In this document: positions 7,184-12,812 of the stretch, piece after piece | Position numbering within the stretch: position 1 is the stretch's first letter | How the letters are laid out: every line of letters starts with the position of its first letter | From: Candidatus Uhrbacteria bacterium | Lineage (GTDB): Bacteria > Patescibacteriota > Patescibacteriia > UBA9934 > GWF2-40-263 | DNA length: 14,039 bases | Direction: 5' to 3' | NCBI GenBank assembly: GCA_016208545.1 | Contig: JACQXU010000055.1 | Location: 1-14,039, forward strand | Notes under the pieces: generated by a model | The model's input: the letters and a program-made list of their open reading frames with translations, nothing else | The model's database searches: none | Told to the model about the DNA's origin: nothing | Translations under genes and position numbers: made by a program

Positions 7184-7432
7184 ATGAATTCACCTGAAAC
7201 ACAAAAATCATTCACAATTCGCATTCCTTCATTTCACTTTCCGTCACTTCAACAATCAATTCTTGTTCTACTGATTATTGTAGGTTTGCTTCAAACAGTT
7301 CAACTTCTCGCTCTGGATCGCCAAATTGCAACTGCTTCAGCTTCTTCAGCTTCTCCAACTTCTTCAGCCTCTCCAGCCTCTTCGTCTTCTTCAGTAACTT
7401 CTTCTCTGCCAAAAATGGTCGGAGGTTGTTAA
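7184..7432 (+). CDS. Small anchored protein with Ser/Ala tail ending in MVGGC
   Basis: No named family is recognised. The 82 residues consist of a short polar start, one membrane helix (residues about 24-45, ILVLLIIVGLLQTVQLLAL), a tail of about 28 residues made almost only of Ser, Ala, Thr and Pro, and the final PKMVGGC. The only Cys is the last residue. The tail is encoded by a 12-bp quasi-repeat (cttcagcttctt). It lies 12 bp after the DUF1573 gene and 9 bp before the tandem thioredoxin gene. The terminal Cys on a flexible linker could be a redox or metal contact for those partners, but that is inference. The tidy gaps and the membrane helix argue that the gene is real. Confidence 0.8.
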   Translation: MNSPETQKSFTIRIPSFHFPSLQQSILVLLIIVGLLQTVQLLALDRQIATASASSASPTSSASPASSSSSVTSSLPKMVGGC

Positions 7433-7441
7433 ATAAAACAT

Positions 7442-8230
7442 ATGTTTAAATATGTATTATTACTGCTAATTTTGGTGGCTGGTTCACTTGTCACGCTCAA
7501 CATGCAACTCACGCTTGCTTCGCAAAAGGAACGCGAAGAAGAAAACAATCGTCCGGCCGAGATTTCAATTGTCACGATTGTTTCAAGTTCATGCGAAACT
7601 TGCGTTGAGATAGACACACTTCTTGAAATGATTCAAAAACAAAACGTTCAAATTAACTCTGACAAACGTTTTGAAGTTGATTCAGAAGAAGCCAAGATAT
7701 TGATCACGGAGTACAAACTCGAACGTGTTCCAAGCGTACTCGTTCGCGGAGAACTGGAAAAAGACAGTGTTCGTACGTTCTTTGAATCTCTCGGACGAAC
7801 AGCGGAAGATGGAACTCGTGTGATCGAACCGTCAATGCCCGTGTATTTTGATCTAACACAAAACAAACTGGTCGGAGAGGTTTCACTCACAACTATTTCT
7901 GATTCAACATGCGCGGAATGTTATGATCCTTCAATCCATGAATCAATCTTAAAAAATAATTTCGGTGTTACTATTACTAAAACTGAAATTTTAGACGCAA
8001 ATTCCGGTCAAGGAAAAACTTATGTGCAACGCTATGCAATCAAAGAACTCCCGGCATTCTTGCTGTCAGGAGATGCCACATCCTACGACGCGCTCGTCAA
8101 AACTTGGGGACAAGTCGGAACTGTCGAAGAAGACGGAACATTCGTCTTCCGAAAAAACTCGGAGCTTGGCGGATTGGTTTACAAAAATCTTTCTACGGGG
8201 ACGATCGTGAAACCCGAAACTCAAGAATAA
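7442..8230 (+). CDS. Membrane-anchored tandem thioredoxin-fold protein
   Basis: The 262 residues begin with a membrane anchor (residues 4-25), followed by two thioredoxin-like domains facing outside. Domain 1 (about 40-135) has SSCETC (Cys51, Cys54) and a cis-proline loop ERVPSVLV. Domain 2 (about 145-235) has STCAEC (Cys157, Cys160) and KELPAFLL. Each domain therefore keeps both the CXXC pair and the cis-Pro that define a redox-active fold, although neither has the CGPC or CPHC active-site pair of classical thioredoxins or DsbA. The likely role is passing electrons or handling disulfides or metal on the outer face. The CcdA-like protein at 9417 is the obvious electron source. The exact substrate cannot be told from sequence. 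The gene follows the MVGGC gene by 9 bp and precedes the next gene by 4 bp. Confidence 0.88.
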   Translation: MFKYVLLLLILVAGSLVTLNMQLTLASQKEREEENNRPAEISIVTIVSSSCETCVEIDTLLEMIQKQNVQINSDKRFEVDSEEAKILITEYKLERVPSVLVRGELEKDSVRTFFESLGRTAEDGTRVIEPSMPVYFDLTQNKLVGEVSLTTISDSTCAECYDPSIHESILKNNFGVTITKTEILDANSGQGKTYVQRYAIKELPAFLLSGDATSYDALVKTWGQVGTVEEDGTFVFRKNSELGGLVYKNLSTGTIVKPETQE

Positions 8231-8234
8231 TTCT

Positions 8235-8951
8235 ATGTTAAACAAACTTTTATCACGCAAAACACTGCTTGGAATTTTTATTGCAGTGCTTGCAGTAAAC
8301 CAAGTTGCACTTGTGAGCGTCAGTCATGCAATGGGAACTGGAATTTTACATTTGCAATGGATGAACAATGTTCTTGGTGTGAAAGAAGCGTCGGCAATGG
8401 AAATAATGATGCCGATTTTGAATGATGACGGAGTTACGACACATCTTCAAATGATACCAACCATCACTGAAGTGCTTGGAGAAACCGGATCAAGCGACAC
8501 AGTTGCTGATGCAATGAGAGTTATGATCGCAACAGGAAAACCGTTTTATGCGCCGGAAGGAATAAATTTCAATGATGCAGTAGTTGCGCTTGAAAAATGG
8601 GGAACGTATAAAGAACTATCGTTGACTGATGAACAAATGGAAAGATACAATCGGCTTATCGAAACATTCACGTGCAACTTTTGTTGTGGAGATGCGGCTT
8701 TGGTAACACGAAATGGGCGATGCGGCTGTGCACACGCAAAAGGCGCGCGCGGATTCTTCAAATACATGATTCAAAACTACGGCGACACTTATTCAGACGA
8801 CCAATTATTCGGCGAAGCGTACCGTTGGCAGGCGATTTGGTATCCGTCAGGAGTGATCGAAGATTATCTGCTCGGAACTGGCCGCGGTTTTGTTTTGGAA
8901 CATAACTCCCACGGTGGAGCAGGAGAAGATGGAATGCATGGAATTAAGTAA
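8235..8951 (+). CDS. Anchored Cys/His-motif protein (CX2CC-X11-CXCXH)
   Basis: No named family is recognised. The 238 residues start with a signal anchor (residues 10-33). A mostly helical, Met-rich middle follows. Then comes a striking cluster: Cys147, Cys150, Cys151, eleven residues, Cys163, Cys165, His167. The block GARGFFKYMIQNYGD and YRWQAIWYPSGVIEDYLL come next and look like a conserved amphipathic core. The tail is Gly/His-rich (HNSHGGAGEDGMHG). Five Cys and one His in 21 residues fit a metal site (copper, zinc or a small Fe-S centre) or a multi-disulfide node. It lies between the tandem thioredoxin gene and a second DUF1573 gene, so an extracytoplasmic thiol or metal role is likely by context. 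The Firmicutes PCYCGC-motif family is reminiscent, but its spacing is different. Confidence 0.85.
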   Translation: MLNKLLSRKTLLGIFIAVLAVNQVALVSVSHAMGTGILHLQWMNNVLGVKEASAMEIMMPILNDDGVTTHLQMIPTITEVLGETGSSDTVADAMRVMIATGKPFYAPEGINFNDAVVALEKWGTYKELSLTDEQMERYNRLIETFTCNFCCGDAALVTRNGRCGCAHAKGARGFFKYMIQNYGDTYSDDQLFGEAYRWQAIWYPSGVIEDYLLGTGRGFVLEHNSHGGAGEDGMHGIK

Positions 8952-8980
8952 AGTCAGAAGTCAATAAAGTCATGGAGTCA
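8952..8980 (+). repeat. AGTCA short repeat tract
   Basis: The 47-bp gap after the Cys/His gene contains four copies of agtca, at 8952, 8959, 8968 and 8976. No promoter or terminator is convincing there. The following gene has no Shine-Dalgarno. Confidence 0.6.
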
Positions 8981-8998
8981 ATTGAGCTAAATTAGTCT

Positions 8999-9400
8999 AT
9001 GAAAAAAATCATCCTCATTGCTGTAATTATTCTGATTGCGGTAGGGATCGTTGTGTTCACAACAAAAGAAAAAACTCCGAACGCATCTGTTGATTCGACG
9101 CATGTTGAATTTGGAGAGATAATTCAATCGCAAGGGCCTGTTTCAGCAACTGTTCTCGTCTCAAACACAGGAAAAGCGCCTCTCAAAATCAATCGTCTTT
9201 CAACAAGCTGTGGTTGCACGACCGCAAAAATGGATTCATCCGACCTCGTGCCTGGTGAATCGCGCGAAATGACAATCACATTTGATCCTTTGGTTCATAA
9301 AGATGAAATAGGGCCGATCACTCGCGCCGTATATCTTCAAACATCCGATCCAGATGAACCAGAAATTCAAATTGACGTAACTGGCGTTGTAAAAAAATAA
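8999..9400 (+). CDS. DUF1573 protein, membrane-anchored, canonical SCGCT
   Basis: This 133-residue protein consists of an N-terminal anchor (residues 3-20) and one compact DUF1573 domain. The landmarks are HVEFGEI, VLVSNTGKAPLKINRL, STSCGCTTAK (Cys71, Cys73), LVPGESREMTITFDP and the closing strand QIDVTGVVKK. It is a paralogue of the 6647 gene but keeps the standard Gly between the Cys residues and lacks the Met/His/Gly insert. The two may therefore differ in metal or partner choice. The protein should sit on the outer face of the membrane. It is followed after 16 bp by the thioredoxin-CcdA fusion. The function of DUF1573 remains unknown, so the role is read only from context. Confidence 0.92.
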   Translation: MKKIILIAVIILIAVGIVVFTTKEKTPNASVDSTHVEFGEIIQSQGPVSATVLVSNTGKAPLKINRLSTSCGCTTAKMDSSDLVPGESREMTITFDPLVHKDEIGPITRAVYLQTSDPDEPEIQIDVTGVVKK

Positions 9401-9416
9401 AATCGACAATGACAGA

Positions 9417-10634
9417 ATGTATATGACCTTTATAAAACCTTTTCTGTTTTTGTTTGTGATAGGTTCGATCGCACTTTTTGGGTTTCATTCTGCACCAATT
9501 CACGCGGCTGAAAAAAACGTAACAATTTTTTTCAACGAAGCGTGCCAAGATTGTTCGGAACTTGTGAAAGAAATGTACCCTGAATTTTTTGCGAAATACG
9601 ACGCGACTCTCACACTCAAAGATTATCTAAACGATCGAAACAATCGAAAAGAGCTGAACCAAATGAACGAAAAATGGGGTGTGCCGTTCTCTCTTCAAAG
9701 TCACATCGAAACATTTATTGATGACAGAATTTTAATTGGAGGCCACGTTCCAATGGACGTCATTGCGTACCTTCTTGATAATCCTGATTCGTACAACAAA
9801 ATCCTTGTGTATCAAGATGAAATGCACGGCAATGCAGAAACGTATCAAGCGTGGAATTTTATCGGTGAAGTTAAAACGTATCCGATTGATGAACCAATCA
9901 CAACTTATCTTGCGGAACAATCTTCACAGCGAAGCTCTGCGCCAAAAAACGTCCAAGGATTTTTTCCGCTCTTCGCGCTTATTTCAACATCAGCATTTCT
10001 CGATGGATTAAATCCGTGTGCGTTTGCAGTGTTGCTGTTTTTCATCGCGTTTCTTTTCACGATGCGCAAAACGCGACGAACAGTGTGGAAAATGGGAACA
10101 GTTTACATCCTCGCAATTTATCTTGCTTACTTATTGATCGGTGTTGGTCTTGCACAAGCGTTTTTGCTGACAGGTTCACCGCATTTGATGGCGCGAATCG
10201 GTTCGTATCTTGTGATCGCGCTTGGCATTCTTCACCTAATCGGAACTCTGTTCCCAAAATTTCCGATTCATCTTCGTATTCCGCTTGATACAAAAGCGAC
10301 TCTCGAACACTGGATGTATCGTGCAACGCTTCCGGCTTCATTCATCGGAGGATTTTTAGTTGGACTGTGCACTTTTCCCTGCTCTGGCGGAATTTATGTT
10401 GCAATCATCGGAATGCTTGCAAATCAAACAACTGCGACTGGCGGATTTTTCTGGATGCTTTGGTACAACGTAATGTTTGTTGCGCCGCTTATAATTTTGC
10501 TTTTGATCGCGTCAAACCCGCGTGTGACAGAGAGAATGCAACTGCTCGAACGCGCAGAATCAAAATATGTTAAACTAATAATCGGTGGATTCATGGTCTT
10601 CCTCGGCGCCCTTATCCTAATTTTTTTCACTTAG
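9417..10634 (+). CDS. Thioredoxin-like / CcdA (DsbD-type) transmembrane electron carrier
   Basis: The 405 residues combine a signal peptide (to about Ala30), an extracytoplasmic thioredoxin-like domain (about 33-165, ACQDC with Cys43 and Cys46) and a CcdA/DsbD-type membrane domain of about six helices (180-405). The membrane domain has the paired redox Cys in DGLNPCAF (Cys201) and GLCTFPCSGG (Cys318, Cys322). Proteins of this type take electrons from cytoplasmic thioredoxin and hand them to outside thiols. Here the acceptor would be its own N-terminal domain and then the nearby tandem thioredoxin protein. The order (thioredoxin first, CcdA second) matches a reduced DsbD without its C-terminal domain. 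The start is the ATG at 9417 or the ATG two codons later; neither has a Shine-Dalgarno. No cytochrome c genes are in view, so a general disulfide or copper-thiol role is more likely than haem ligation. Confidence 0.93.
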   Translation: MYMTFIKPFLFLFVIGSIALFGFHSAPIHAAEKNVTIFFNEACQDCSELVKEMYPEFFAKYDATLTLKDYLNDRNNRKELNQMNEKWGVPFSLQSHIETFIDDRILIGGHVPMDVIAYLLDNPDSYNKILVYQDEMHGNAETYQAWNFIGEVKTYPIDEPITTYLAEQSSQRSSAPKNVQGFFPLFALISTSAFLDGLNPCAFAVLLFFIAFLFTMRKTRRTVWKMGTVYILAIYLAYLLIGVGLAQAFLLTGSPHLMARIGSYLVIALGILHLIGTLFPKFPIHLRIPLDTKATLEHWMYRATLPASFIGGFLVGLCTFPCSGGIYVAIIGMLANQTTATGGFFWMLWYNVMFVAPLIILLLIASNPRVTERMQLLERAESKYVKLIIGGFMVFLGALILIFFT

Positions 10635-10645
10635 TGACGTTCACA

Positions 10646-10744
10646 TCACCGGACTGGCGGGTGGCATGGGACAGGTTCCCTCTCTGCGAGCCGCAGGGCG
10701 AGCATGAGAGGGTGTCCCATGACAGGACCCGCCTGATTTGGTGA
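10646..10744. other. 99-bp GC-rich imperfect stem-loop between genes
   Basis: A nested inverted repeat fills most of the 119-bp gap. The paired blocks are tcacc/ggtga (10646-10650 with 10740-10744), ggcgggt/acccgcc (10656-10662 with 10727-10733), catgggaca/tgtcccatg (10665-10673 with 10113 bases downstream at 10713-10721) and ccctct/agaggg (10678-10683 with 10707-10712). Inside the loop ctgcg/cgcag (10684-10688 with 10692-10696) forms a second hairpin. No T run follows, so it is not a standard terminator. It is clearly richer in GC than the genes on both sides and ends 9 bp before the next ATG. It could be a processed or stabilising RNA structure, a small structured RNA, or a REP-like repeat. 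Confidence 0.75.
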
Positions 10745-10753
10745 AGTAATAAT

Positions 10754-11197
10754 ATGATTTACCTTCCTCTAATCTTGATCCCTGCGATATTTGTTCTATT
10801 CATTTTTCTCAAACCAAAAATAAAGGGTATTGAACTGTGCGGGGTTTGCGCGGCAGTCAGTATAACCTGGCTGATTTTGCTTTTTGGAATTTTCTTATTG
10901 ATCATTCCAGTTTCACCACTCCTCGTTGGAATTCTAATGGGAATGAGTGTTGTTGGCGGGCTTTCAAAAGCTGAACCGTGGCTCAAAAAACAAAATGTTC
11001 AACGTATTCGACTCATCAAAATTATTGTGATTCTCGGCGGGCTTTATACGATTTTCTTTTTGCTTGAACAAGAGTGGCAGAGCTTAATCGTGACAGTAAT
11101 TGTTTCTTTGCTCATCCTTGTAATCGTAGGATTTCTTTTGCAAGGTCGTCACAAAGATAAGCATGAAATGAAAGAACATCTGAAGGATTGCTGTTAA
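10754..11197 (+). CDS. Small multi-helix membrane protein with CXXC and a His/Cys tail
   Basis: No named family is recognised. The 147 residues have about four membrane helices. Helix 1 is followed by KGIELCGVCAAVS (Cys29, Cys32), so a CXXC lies at the edge of helix 2. The C-terminal tail after the last helix is rich in His and charged residues (GRHKDKHEMKEHLKDCC) and ends with two Cys. Both features suit metal binding or thiol exchange and fit the preceding genes. Still, the 119-bp stem-loop gap means it may be expressed separately from them. The ATG follows the stem-loop by 9 bp, with no Shine-Dalgarno. A mercury- or copper-transporter-like role is possible but not supported by a recognisable family signature. 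Confidence 0.82.
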   Translation: MIYLPLILIPAIFVLFIFLKPKIKGIELCGVCAAVSITWLILLFGIFLLIIPVSPLLVGILMGMSVVGGLSKAEPWLKKQNVQRIRLIKIIVILGGLYTIFFLLEQEWQSLIVTVIVSLLILVIVGFLLQGRHKDKHEMKEHLKDCC

Positions 11198-11199
11198 AT

Positions 11200-11328
11200 A
11201 GATCTCTGCAAAAGTCCATTTTAGGATTTTTCTTGTTTCAAATACTATCCGGCCGGATAGTATTTGAAACAGGATGAAAGTGATGTATATTACCGCTTTC
11301 AGGCCGGAAGTGACTTTGGCAGAGATCT
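11200..11328. repeat. 129-bp inverted-repeat unit with nested palindrome
   Basis: The outer arms agatctctgcaaaagtc (11200-11216) and gactttggcagagatct (11312-11328) are complementary at 16 of 17 positions. Between them lie the perfect palindrome 11234-11271 and a further hairpin, tgaaagtg (11275-11282) with cgctttca (11294-11301), that has one G-T wobble. The unit begins 3 bp after the stop of the 147-aa gene and carries no credible ORF. It looks like a MITE-type or structured RNA element. No clear target duplication is visible. This accounts for most of the 168 bp between 11198 and 11365. Confidence 0.75.
11234..11271. repeat. Perfect 38-bp palindrome
   Basis: Arms of 19 bp with no spacer are centred between 11252 and 11253 on ccggccgg. 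The arm reads tgtttcaaatactatccgg and its exact complement follows. A perfect palindrome of this size is unusual in a compact genome. No T run follows on either strand, so it is not a simple terminator. Confidence 0.95.
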
Positions 11329-11335
11329 CTCAAAT

Positions 11336-11366
11336 AAAAACGCCGGCGAGAAGAACTCTCGACGGC
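11336..11366 (-). terminator. Rho-independent terminator of the 71-aa gene
   Basis: On the minus strand, arms gccgtcgaga and tctcgccggc (plus positions 11357-11366 and 11342-11351) pair with one mismatch around a 5-nt loop. The stem ends in GCG, and a TTTTT run follows (plus 11336-11340 are A). The TAG stop of the small gene (11368-11366) touches the stem, the same arrangement as at 2121-2148. Confidence 0.85.
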
Positions 11367-11581
11367 TAGTGGTCGCGCCTGATCTTCGCCGGCTCCTTTT
11401 CCTGGCCTGGCGGCTCTGGCGGAAGATCCCCGGCGAGCTTTATGAGGCCCGCGAAGATTGCCAGAACCCCGGTAAAAAGAAACGGAATGTGGGCGCCTGA
11501 TTCCTCACTGAAGAGGTACCAGACATCGTAACCGAGTGAACACACAGCGAGAACCAGAGACAACTTCATCACGATCTTCAC
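11366..11581 (-). CDS. 71-aa two-helix membrane protein, GC-rich, strong Shine-Dalgarno
   Basis: No named family is recognised. The protein has two hydrophobic helices (about residues 5-24 and 32-51) joined by a short loop (SEESGAHIP), then a Pro/Glu/Lys-rich hydrophilic tail ending RRDH. It is credible as a gene for three reasons. It has GAGAGGAG 6 nt before its GTG start, the only textbook Shine-Dalgarno I see in the window. Its own terminator overlaps the stop. The protein has clean membrane topology. It lies 37 bp downstream of the glpK-like gene on the same strand. Base composition is visibly richer in GC than all neighbours, and the flanks are full of inverted repeats, which suggests a different origin. 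An overlapping plus-strand frame (11264-11500) has no such support. Confidence 0.75.
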   Translation of the reverse strand: MKIVMKLSLVLAVCSLGYDVWYLFSEESGAHIPFLFTGVLAIFAGLIKLAGDLPPEPPGQEKEPAKIRRDH

Positions 11582-11587
11582 GGAAGA

Positions 11588-11595
11588 CTCCTCTC
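11588..11595 (-). promoter_or_regulatory. Strong ribosome binding site for the GTG-started 71-aa gene
   Basis: GAGAGGAG on the minus strand with a 6-nt spacer to the GTG at 11581. It decides the start and contrasts with the lack of Shine-Dalgarno sites elsewhere in the window. Confidence 0.8.
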
Positions 11596-11607
11596 GTTTT
11601 CCGAATT

Positions 11608-11625
11608 AAAATGATACATCATTTT
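11608..11625 (-). terminator. Possible weak terminator at the end of the glpK-like gene
   Basis: Perfect 8-bp arms aaaatgat (11608-11615) and atcatttt (11618-11625) overlap the TGA stop at 11621-11619. The stem is AT-rich and the following T run is short. A second small hairpin, tttgac/gtcaaa, lies just inside the gene. Read-through into the 71-aa gene is likely. Confidence 0.4.
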
Positions 11626-12812
11626 GACGATTTTGTCAAATAATCCAGCACTAAAATGGCTGTTCCTAGTGCTGTACCGTCATAAATTGGAAGTGTCTGA
11701 ATAGGTATTTTTGAAATTTTTAACTGAATTTCTGCCACTTCACCGCTTCGAGTTATCCCTCCATCCAAAACTAATTTATGTGGCCGAACCGGCAGTTTAT
11801 CAATAAGTCGATCAACGTTTTTTGCAAGTGATTCAAAATATGCCAGAAGCTTAGTTTGATCAGACAAAAATCGAGTTACAGTCTCGCCGCTTTTTTCGAT
11901 TTTACCTTCCAAAGCAAAACCACTGCCTTTTCGAGTTGGAACAAGCGTTGTAAAAAAATCTTTAAGCAAAATAAAATGACTAATAATCTGAACAACAAAC
12001 ACACCTGTTCCGTATGTAACTTTTGTAACGTTCGCGCACGAAGCTGGTTGAGAACGAATTGCCGCGTAAGCGCTTGCCTGCTGATCACCGCAAACTGCCA
12101 AAACCAAACACCCAAAACCCAAAACCTCTTTTCGCGTTTTTCCAAAAAATGATCGTGACGGAAGAACACACGGTAAAATTTCTTTCTGCACTTCGAAAAG
12201 CGCGAGCAGTTCATCACTCCATTTCCGCTTGCAAATATCAAACAACAAAGTTCGCGCCGCGTTTGTTTCATCTGTAAAATGCGGATTGTCTTCGCACAGA
12301 TTCCAAATAAGCCACGAATCAAGTGTGCCAAACGCTAGATCTTCATTAGAAACATTTTGTAAAATCCATCTTATTTTGCCTGCGGAAAAATACGGATCAA
12401 CTGGGAGTCCTGTTCGTTCTCTTACAAAATCTCCGTGGCTCTTTTTCAATTTATTGCAAAATGCGCGAGTACGATCATCTTCCCAACCAATCACAGGATA
12501 AACCGGCTTCCCTGTTTTTCGATTCCAAACAACTGTTGCTTCTCGTTGATTTGTGATTCCCATTCCGAGAATTTTTTTTGGATCAACACCAGAATCTTTG
12601 ATTGCTTTTCGCAAAACAAAACGCGAGACTCGAAGAATCTCCAGCGGGTCTTGTTCAACCCAACCTTTTTTTGGACGAGCCTTGTTAATTTTTTTGTACG
12701 CCTTTGCTTTTACCTGACACTGATTGTCAAAAACAAAAGCCTTGATGCCGGTTGTGCCAACATCAAGAACCACTACGAAACAAATCTTCGAAGACTTTTT
12801 TTGGTTTTTCAT
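11619..12812 (-). CDS. glpK: FGGY-family carbohydrate kinase, short glycerol-kinase-like form
   Basis: Expected reaction: ATP-dependent phosphorylation of glycerol (or another polyol) to the 3-phosphate in the cytoplasm. The N-terminal FGGY domain follows glycerol kinase closely: LDVGTTGIKAFVFD (residues 16-29), GWVEQDP, ITNQREATVVW, WEDDRTRAF, FGTLDSWLIWNL and DETNAARTLLFDI. GDQQAS carries the expected catalytic Asp. The C-terminal domain keeps VTYGTGVF, ALEGK, LVLDGGITRS and GTALGTAIL. At 397 residues it is about 100 shorter than typical GlpK, with losses between ALEG and LDGG and at the C-terminus. Activity and substrate are therefore uncertain, and another FGGY sugar kinase is possible. 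The ATG at 12812 is inside gpsA (50-bp overlap); starting later would remove the first beta strand. KEVLGFGCLVLA is encoded partly by the aaaaccc-type repeat at 12100-12127. Confidence 0.85.
   Translation of the reverse strand: MKNQKKSSKICFVVVLDVGTTGIKAFVFDNQCQVKAKAYKKINKARPKKGWVEQDPLEILRVSRFVLRKAIKDSGVDPKKILGMGITNQREATVVWNRKTGKPVYPVIGWEDDRTRAFCNKLKKSHGDFVRERTGLPVDPYFSAGKIRWILQNVSNEDLAFGTLDSWLIWNLCEDNPHFTDETNAARTLLFDICKRKWSDELLALFEVQKEILPCVLPSRSFFGKTRKEVLGFGCLVLAVCGDQQASAYAAIRSQPASCANVTKVTYGTGVFVVQIISHFILLKDFFTTLVPTRKGSGFALEGKIEKSGETVTRFLSDQTKLLAYFESLAKNVDRLIDKLPVRPHKLVLDGGITRSGEVAEIQLKISKIPIQTLPIYDGTALGTAILVLDYLTKSSK
12100..12127 (+). repeat. AAAACCC-type repeat inside the glpK-like gene
   Basis: A degenerate run of aaaaccc units, given on the plus strand and antisense to the gene. 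Its 18-nt core at 12110-12127 is identical to 6519-6536 in the secreted protein gene. It codes for EVLGFGCLVL just before the catalytic GDQQAS block. Confidence 0.85.

Noticed and set aside
8235..8951. Assignment to the PCYCGC-motif family
   Set aside because: The Cys pattern here is CX2CC-X11-CXCXH, without the PCYCGC order or the lipoprotein signal of that family.
11234..11271. Palindrome as a rho-independent terminator for the 147-aa gene
   Set aside because: No T run follows the stem on either strand; the T-rich stretch lies before it on the plus strand.
11264..11500. 78-aa plus-strand ORF across the palindrome and the 71-aa gene
   Set aside because: It begins inside the perfect palindrome and has no ribosome site or recognisable domain. 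The opposite strand has a Shine-Dalgarno, two membrane helices and a terminator.
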